DNA from: Ruminococcaceae bacterium UBA3451
GTDB taxonomy: Bacteria > Bacillota > Clostridia > Oscillospirales > Acutalibacteraceae
Length of the DNA: 11,262 bases
Direction of reading: 5' to 3'
Assembly (NCBI GenBank): GCA_002378845.1
Contig: DFRY01000067.1
Location: 11,851-23,112, forward strand
Position numbers and translations under genes: made by a program. The notes beneath the pieces are model-generated. The model had not been told where the DNA came from and did no database searches. It saw only the letters and a list, made by a program, of their open reading frames with translations. Position 1 is the stretch's first letter. Each line of letters begins with the position of its first letter. This document shows, one piece after another, positions 6,400-11,262 of the stretch.

Positions 6400-6562
6400 A
6401 ATACATTCTTATTGTCCTAGATTTTATCTTCAAATTTATCCTAAAATAAGATACATACCGTTTTGTAGAGGCGTGACCCTCATTTTCATGAGCAGACCCA
6501 ACCAGGGAAAAATACCATCCGAATCTCCCGTACCGGAAAGTTGAACTTATAGGAACACACAG

Positions 6563-8080
6563 TTATCGCTTTATCATATACTCTTTAGGGGAAAGGCCGG
6601 TGACTTCCCTAAACATTTTGCAAAAATACTTTGGGTCCTTGTAGCCGATTTTCTCCCCTATTTCATAAATTTTATAATTTGAGTTAAACATCAGTTTTTT
6701 TGCAACATCTATCCGATATTTCTTTAAATAATCCGAAAAACTAATGCCTACCTCTTTCGTAAACAAATGGCTCAGGTATTCAGAAGAAACATTCATTTGA
6801 GTCGCAATTACCTCAAGAGAGACTTTGTCCGTATAGGAACTGGCAATATAATTCATTGCTTTTCTTACCAATATCGAATTAACATTCTGTTGAATTGAAG
6901 TGCTGTCCTGATACATATTTACCAAACTATCCAGACAGTCTTTTATTTCCTGCATTGTGCAGCTATCCTTCAATTCGTCAGACAGCCTTATGTTTTGCGC
7001 TTTTTCATAAATATCTACATTGAACTCTTTGTAACAAACCAAAATAGAAAATGCATACCTAATGCAGATATTTTTGATATGATCCGGGTGGAATTTGTTA
7101 TTTCTTAAAAAGGCAATAAGGTCGCTGTTCGCCTTCATCAGTTCATCGATGTTCCCACTTTTTATAGCAGATAATGCTTCCATATCAAATTGCCCTACTT
7201 TATTGTTGCTTTCACTCTTAATATTAGAAATACGTTCTGTATATATCACCTGATCATTGCCAAGCGTCAAAGCCCATGAGTTCAAAAATTTGATTTCATC
7301 CAATATTCCAGGTAAATTGTCAATGACTTTGATTGGCAGTAAAGTTACGGTTAAATCTTTATATTCAAACTTATGAAGAGAAAAAATAAGGTTATAATCG
7401 ATTTTTTTAACCATGTCTGATAACTCATATTGGCAATTTATAAAAACAGTTATAAACTTATTCGCATGCAAAATAGACATAAAATAATCTTTAAAATTAT
7501 AATACTTACAGAAAGAATTCAATATTTTTATTAAACCTGTAGAATCGGTATTTTTACCGTAGTATAGATTGACTATATACATTTTCTCCGGTACTACGGT
7601 CTCCTTAATGATATTCAAAGCCTCTTTTGAATCATTTTTCACATCCAGTAAAACACTTTTTATGATTTCATCCTGCAATATTATTTTTTTGCCATAATTA
7701 ACCTTCTTAATGTTCTGCCAGTTTTCCATGCTTTGAATAACACTGATTAATTTTTCATATGTAATCGGTTTTAATAAATATTCACGCACGCCATATTGTA
7801 TTGCTTGCTGAGCGTACCCAAACTCTGCATAACCGCTCAGTATAACAAATGACGGCTCATACTTTGCGTTAACTATTTTTTCTATCATTTGCAACCCGTT
7901 TAATTTCGGAAGTTGTATATCGACAAATATTAAATCAGGCTTCAAGGCGATCGTCATTTCATAGCCCTCTTGGCCGTCAGCTGCCTTGCCACATATCTCA
8001 TGTATGGGACTGGTTTTTTTTATTAATGCGGCAAGTCCTTCACGAGCGTTGAACTCATCTTCTACAATCAAAATTTTCAT
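6563..8080 (-). CDS. AraC-family response regulator (YesN-type)
   Basis: This 505-residue DNA-binding response regulator starts with a receiver domain (about 1-120) carrying the acidic pair E7/D8, phospho-acceptor D54 in FVDIQLP, S82, and K104 in LLKP. A long linker (about 125-400) of the YesN type follows. The AraC/HTH_18 DNA-binding domain is at about 405-505, with two helix-turn-helix units (SLEVIATQMNVSSEYLSHLF at 421-440 and IYEIGEKIGYKDPKYFCKMF at 471-490) and the closing GLSPKEY. The start has an AAGG Shine-Dalgarno. It lies 61 nt after the histidine kinase gene on the same strand and is its obvious partner. Family members usually activate nearby sugar-uptake and glycosidase genes, so the GH31 gene is a likely target. 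The coding region is strikingly AT-rich. No terminator is evident after the stop. Confidence 0.94.
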   Translation of the reverse strand: MKILIVEDEFNAREGLAALIKKTSPIHEICGKAADGQEGYEMTIALKPDLIFVDIQLPKLNGLQMIEKIVNAKYEPSFVILSGYAEFGYAQQAIQYGVREYLLKPITYEKLISVIQSMENWQNIKKVNYGKKIILQDEIIKSVLLDVKNDSKEALNIIKETVVPEKMYIVNLYYGKNTDSTGLIKILNSFCKYYNFKDYFMSILHANKFITVFINCQYELSDMVKKIDYNLIFSLHKFEYKDLTVTLLPIKVIDNLPGILDEIKFLNSWALTLGNDQVIYTERISNIKSESNNKVGQFDMEALSAIKSGNIDELMKANSDLIAFLRNNKFHPDHIKNICIRYAFSILVCYKEFNVDIYEKAQNIRLSDELKDSCTMQEIKDCLDSLVNMYQDSTSIQQNVNSILVRKAMNYIASSYTDKVSLEVIATQMNVSSEYLSHLFTKEVGISFSDYLKKYRIDVAKKLMFNSNYKIYEIGEKIGYKDPKYFCKMFREVTGLSPKEYMIKR

Positions 8081-8141
8081 GACTTTACCTTATACTTTCT
8101 TGATTTTCCTGACAAGTTTATAATGGATTATATTTTTCATT

Positions 8142-9959
8142 TTAATAAACGATGGGTATCACAATTGTCACTGTTGTTCCTAGGTTTTCATCACTTGAAA
8201 TTGTCATGTTAGCAGAATCTTTATAATAGATTTCCAGCCGCTCATACACATTTTTAAGTCCTATTTCCTTATTGGGTTTATCATTAAGGATATGGTCCAA
8301 TTTATCTTTAGGAATACCCACCCCATTATCGCCTATTTCGATTTTAAGAAAATTCTCCTGGAATTTATTGATTTTGACAGTTAACAGTTTTCCCGAATCA
8401 CAGCCTTCAAAGCCATGAACTACTGCATTTTCAACAATTGGCTGAAGCAGTAATTTATATATTTTGCAGCCTAATATCTCGTTGTCAACATCAAATCTGG
8501 TTGTGAAGCTATTATTAAACCTAACTTTAAATAAATACAAATATTTTTCCAGCCAATCAACCGCTTCATATATTGTCACCTGTTCGTTCACTGTTTGAAT
8601 GCTGTATCTAAGTATATGAGCAAGGTTGCCAATCATTTGACTAATTTCGTAATCCTCATTTTTAATAGCCATCCAATTTATGCAGTCTAATGTATTATAT
8701 AAAAAATGTGGATTTATCTGCGCAACAATTGCATTGATTTCAGCTTCCCGTTTTCTATTAGATATTTCATATATGTAGTCGTTCTGTTCTTTCAAATTCT
8801 CGACCAAACCACTTATTTTTAAAATCATATCATTAAACTCATCGCTTATGAATATGAGTTCACTTTCTCCCTTTGGCTTTATATGAGCACTAAAATCTCC
8901 TCTTTTTGCCTTTTTTATCTCATTAACAATATCAATAACAGCTTTATAAAACTTATTTGAAAACAAGATAATTACGGCCATGCATATTAAGATAATAAAC
9001 AACGTAATTGCCAAAGTTAACCTTGAGAGAGCATTTACCTCATAAAACATGCTGTCTTTGTCCACTAAATTTACTACATTCCAGTTTGTGCTATCAATCG
9101 ATACACTATTGATTATGACTCCATCCTTTAGATTTATCGGTATTGCTTTCGATAATTCTGTGATATCATAATTGTTTTTTTCTGAGCTTTTTTTAACATT
9201 ATATCCTATAAAGCTTTTATCTGTAAAAGAAATAATCTTCCCGTTCTCATCGACTACAAAAGAATACTCTTTCACATCGTTATTTGTATCGTTACCCGTT
9301 TTAATGTTGCAAATACTCTGGAGATGCTTTTCATCAATACTTAAGATTATGACTCCTAAGTCCTCTCCCGTTTTTATATTCCATGCTTTTATGCCTATGT
9401 TATAAAGGTAATTATCTTCATTATTATAGTAGTAATCTTTTGTATTTAAAAATACAACCCTGTTGCTGGCGTGGATGCTATTATAAATTTGCTCCTTTTC
9501 TTCATTGCTATAGGAGTCCCATAAGTAGTTGTTTACGCTCATGTTTTTTTTATCATAAAACACAGTTTTTAAAGAACTGTTTACATATGTTATACTGGAA
9601 ATTTCATCGCGTATGTCAGCGTAGGATGCCAACGAGTCTCGCAATTTAATGCCGCCTGATTCTCGCTCAAAATCATTTCCATCATTAATCTTGACTTCAT
9701 TTTCTATAATATTATCATCGGCATCGATTCTATATAATATTCCCTTGTAATATTCCATGTCGGATTCAATGTTAGTTTTCATGTAAGATAAATTCTTGTT
9801 TGTGAGCGCATTGATTTTCTGCTCAATATAATGTTCACTTAGATTATAAAATGCATTCTGCATTACAATGATCGGTATTATTGATATTACAAAACACACG
9901 AACAGTATCTCAAATCTCAGACTATAATGAAAATTCCGCACATGCTTCACTACTTTCAT
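8142..9959 (-). CDS. Cache-type sensor histidine kinase (YesM-type, His_kinase/PF06580)
   Basis: This 605-residue membrane kinase has a first transmembrane helix at about 17-34. An extracellular, probably dCache-type, sensing region spans about 35-310, followed by a second helix at about 313-334 and a HAMP linker at about 335-386. The His_kinase domain has phospho-acceptor H418 in QINPHFLYNTLD. The ATPase domain has the N-box QPIVENAVVHG (507-516), G1 box GDNGVGIP (543-550) and IGLKNVYERL (566-575). All key residues are present. It should pass its signal to the regulator encoded 61 nt downstream. The ATG at 9959 lacks a clear Shine-Dalgarno, and there is no better in-frame start near it, so translation may be weak. 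The ligand is unknown; a sugar, or a sugar bound to a binding protein, would fit the neighbouring glycosidase. Confidence 0.94.
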   Translation of the reverse strand: MKVVKHVRNFHYSLRFEILFVCFVISIIPIIVMQNAFYNLSEHYIEQKINALTNKNLSYMKTNIESDMEYYKGILYRIDADDNIIENEVKINDGNDFERESGGIKLRDSLASYADIRDEISSITYVNSSLKTVFYDKKNMSVNNYLWDSYSNEEKEQIYNSIHASNRVVFLNTKDYYYNNEDNYLYNIGIKAWNIKTGEDLGVIILSIDEKHLQSICNIKTGNDTNNDVKEYSFVVDENGKIISFTDKSFIGYNVKKSSEKNNYDITELSKAIPINLKDGVIINSVSIDSTNWNVVNLVDKDSMFYEVNALSRLTLAITLFIILICMAVIILFSNKFYKAVIDIVNEIKKAKRGDFSAHIKPKGESELIFISDEFNDMILKISGLVENLKEQNDYIYEISNRKREAEINAIVAQINPHFLYNTLDCINWMAIKNEDYEISQMIGNLAHILRYSIQTVNEQVTIYEAVDWLEKYLYLFKVRFNNSFTTRFDVDNEILGCKIYKLLLQPIVENAVVHGFEGCDSGKLLTVKINKFQENFLKIEIGDNGVGIPKDKLDHILNDKPNKEIGLKNVYERLEIYYKDSANMTISSDENLGTTVTIVIPIVY

Positions 9960-10001
9960 TTGATTGATTTCTGCTGCAGTATAAAGGTAGAATATGGCTT
10001 C

Positions 10002-10031
10002 ATTTTACCACTATGCTTATTGATTAAACAA
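10002..10031 (-). promoter_or_regulatory. Likely promoter of the kinase-regulator operon
   Basis: On the minus strand TTGTTT (10031-10026) and TAAAAT (10007-10002) are 18 nt apart, about 43 nt before the kinase ATG. Both boxes differ from consensus by two or fewer bases, but in such AT-rich DNA chance matches are common. Confidence 0.45.
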
Positions 10032-10067
10032 GTGTGAAGTAAACTTAATGGTCAGAACGTACATTGT

Positions 10068-10080
10068 CTGTTCATAACAG
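10068..10080. promoter_or_regulatory. Short dyad upstream of the kinase promoter
   Basis: CTGTTCATAACAG is a perfect 5-bp inverted repeat around CAT, lying some 37 bp upstream of the proposed -35 box. Position and form would suit a regulator-binding site, but the repeat is short and single, and YesN-type regulators often use direct repeats. Confidence 0.2.
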
Positions 10081-10083
10081 TAA

Positions 10084-10115
10084 TAGGGCCGCCTGTTTTA
10101 ACATTAGCGGCCCTA
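10084..10115 (-). terminator. Hairpin after the GH31 gene, probable terminator
   Basis: A perfect 9-bp GC-rich stem TAGGGCCGC (10084-10092)/GCGGCCCTA (10107-10115) closes a 14-nt loop that can pair further (TGTT/AACA). It begins 16 nt after the GH31 stop codon at 10132. The sequence that follows on the minus strand, TTACTGTTATG, is only modestly T-rich. Termination may therefore be partial, or the hairpin may protect the 3' end of the transcript. Confidence 0.6.
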
Positions 10116-10131
10116 GGTTCCTCAATTATTA

Positions 10132-11262
10132 CTAAATACTGGCTCCATCCCTTAGAAACACGGGAATAACGTCAATGGGTGCGTCACACTCAATGCGGCT
10201 GCCGCCATCAAAAAGTTCGCCGTTTTCAAGATTTTTCCATTGTGAACCCAATGGCAGATAGACCTTCCTTTTGCGTTCATTCGCATATAGCACAGGCGCA
10301 ACAAGCATTGATGGTCCAAACATATATTCATCCGAAACATTCCAACATTGTTTATCTTGAGGAAAATCATAGAAAACAGGCCGTATTACCGGGGTTCCTT
10401 TTTCATGCGCTTCCGCCATAATTTTTGAAATATACGGTCCCATTTTTTTCCTTAATACAATATACTTTTTGAATATCTCGTATGCCTGATCACCGTAGCT
10501 CCAAATTTCGTTTGCAGCGCCGCTTACACATAACCCTCCGCCCTTGTTGCCAAGAGGAGCGCTATGAGGCTCGCGATCACCGTGTATCCGGAATACAGGG
10601 CAAAAGGCTCCAAACTGGAACCACCGTATTACTAATTCCCTAAAGTCCTCATCTTCAGGATTTCCGCCATGGAACCCGCCAATATCTGTAGTCCACCAAG
10701 GGATGCCCGCCAATCCCATATTAAGGCCTGCACTTAGCTGACACCGCAACACATCGAATGAGGAATAAATATCGCCAGACCAAACCAAAGCACCGTAACG
10801 CTGGCTACCAATCCAAGCACATCTTGTCAAATTGATAATATTTTCCTGACCTTCCGACTGCATTCCGTCAAAAAATGTTTTTGCGTACATAACTGGATAG
10901 ATGTTCCCAATCTGCATATCTGTACCTGCATAATACCGATACAAATCATAATCATAGACAGAATATTCCGGTTCAGCCTCATCAAGCCAAAAAATTTTGA
11001 TGCCTTTATCATAATAATTTCGCTTAATCTTATTCCAGACATATTTTCTGGCATCTGGGTTTGTTGGATCATAAAAAACCGTATTCCCCAAATAATCCAT
11101 CGTAGTGGCTATGCCCCTATCTGTTCTGACAAGGTACCCTTTATGTCGCATTTCATCATAGTTTTCACTCGTCTTGTCCACAGTAGGCCATACAGAAACC
11201 ATAAGTTCTATGCCCATTGCTTTCAATTCTTTGACCATGGCTTCGGGATTCGGCCAATACTG
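10132..11262 (-). CDS. Glycoside hydrolase family 31 (alpha-xylosidase/alpha-glucosidase-like), 5' end beyond window
   Basis: The last 376 residues are present; the reading frame is open to the right edge, beginning QYWPNPEAMVKELKAMG. Numbering from that Gln, the GH31 nucleophile is D94 in FWLDEAEPE and the general acid/base is D164 in WSGD. These are followed by the family block GIPWWTTDIGGF and the substrate-binding FRIHGDR. The ATG at 11238 is internal, not the start, since the conserved sequence continues upstream of it. The enzyme should cleave terminal alpha-linked glucose or xylose from oligosaccharides. The pattern resembles YicI-type alpha-xylosidases, but specificity cannot be fixed from this half. 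The protein ends early after VFLRDGASI, without the longer C-terminal beta-sandwich seen in many members. It lies directly upstream of the two-component genes on the same strand, as in glycan-use loci. Confidence 0.92.
   Translation of the reverse strand, partial: QYWPNPEAMVKELKAMGIELMVSVWPTVDKTSENYDEMRHKGYLVRTDRGIATTMDYLGNTVFYDPTNPDARKYVWNKIKRNYYDKGIKIFWLDEAEPEYSVYDYDLYRYYAGTDMQIGNIYPVMYAKTFFDGMQSEGQENIINLTRCAWIGSQRYGALVWSGDIYSSFDVLRCQLSAGLNMGLAGIPWWTTDIGGFHGGNPEDEDFRELVIRWFQFGAFCPVFRIHGDREPHSAPLGNKGGGLCVSGAANEIWSYGDQAYEIFKKYIVLRKKMGPYISKIMAEAHEKGTPVIRPVFYDFPQDKQCWNVSDEYMFGPSMLVAPVLYANERKRKVYLPLGSQWKNLENGELFDGGSRIECDAPIDVIPVFLRDGASI

Noticed and set aside
6430..6492. 17-codon minus-strand frame starting MKMRVTPLQNG and the CTCAT/ATGAG mini-hairpin
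   Set aside because: The frame is very short and lacks a good ribosome binding site; the 5-bp stem has no T-run and is likely chance.
10045..10076. Seven-codon minus-strand frame before the kinase gene
   Set aside because: It is too short, has no ribosome binding site and overlaps a dyad; nothing supports a leader peptide.

Overview
The window reads as chromosomal DNA of a low-to-mid GC Gram-positive anaerobe of the Clostridia, possibly Oscillospiraceae-like. This is an inference from strong AGGAGG-type ribosome binding sites, a DUF4180 protein, a YyaL-type thioredoxin-domain protein, and a YesM/YesN-type two-component pair beside a GH31 glycosidase. No rRNA, tRNA, CRISPR array or insertion sequence was seen.

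Layout. Bases 1-533 (minus) hold the 5' part of a papain-like C1 family peptidase that has a good Shine-Dalgarno but no ATG/GTG/TTG at the expected place. Bases 781-1674 (minus) encode a calcineurin-like metallophosphoesterase with its own terminator. A promoter at 1791-1819 drives a plus-strand operon of DUF4180 protein, ICMT-like membrane methyltransferase and soluble class I SAM methyltransferase (1847-3604). It ends at a bidirectional terminator (3620-3642) shared with the convergent minus-strand operon.

That minus operon, in transcription order, holds a YyaL-like thioredoxin/six-hairpin protein (6289-4256), a degenerate HMA-fold protein without CxxC (4214-3975), a 44-residue polar protein (3963-3829) and a 50-residue proline-rich protein (3814-3662). 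The two small genes have textbook ribosome binding sites, and the stop codon of the HMA-like gene lies inside the ribosome binding site of the 44-residue gene. A perfect 12-bp hairpin between the YyaL-like and HMA-like genes contains the latter's Shine-Dalgarno, which suggests translational coupling. A near-consensus promoter lies at 6371-6399.

The right part, all minus strand, carries the C-terminal half of a GH31 alpha-glycosidase (11262-10132, 5' end outside the window), a hairpin, a promoter, a Cache-type sensor histidine kinase (9959-8142) and an AraC-type response regulator (8080-6563). This looks like a carbohydrate-sensing two-component system tied to a glycan-use locus. The kinase and regulator genes are far more AT-rich than the genes to the left, so the locus may have been acquired separately or be under different selection.

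Most of the window is recognisable housekeeping or accessory material. The least-described part is the minus operon with the HMA-like protein, the two small proteins and the SD-containing hairpin.
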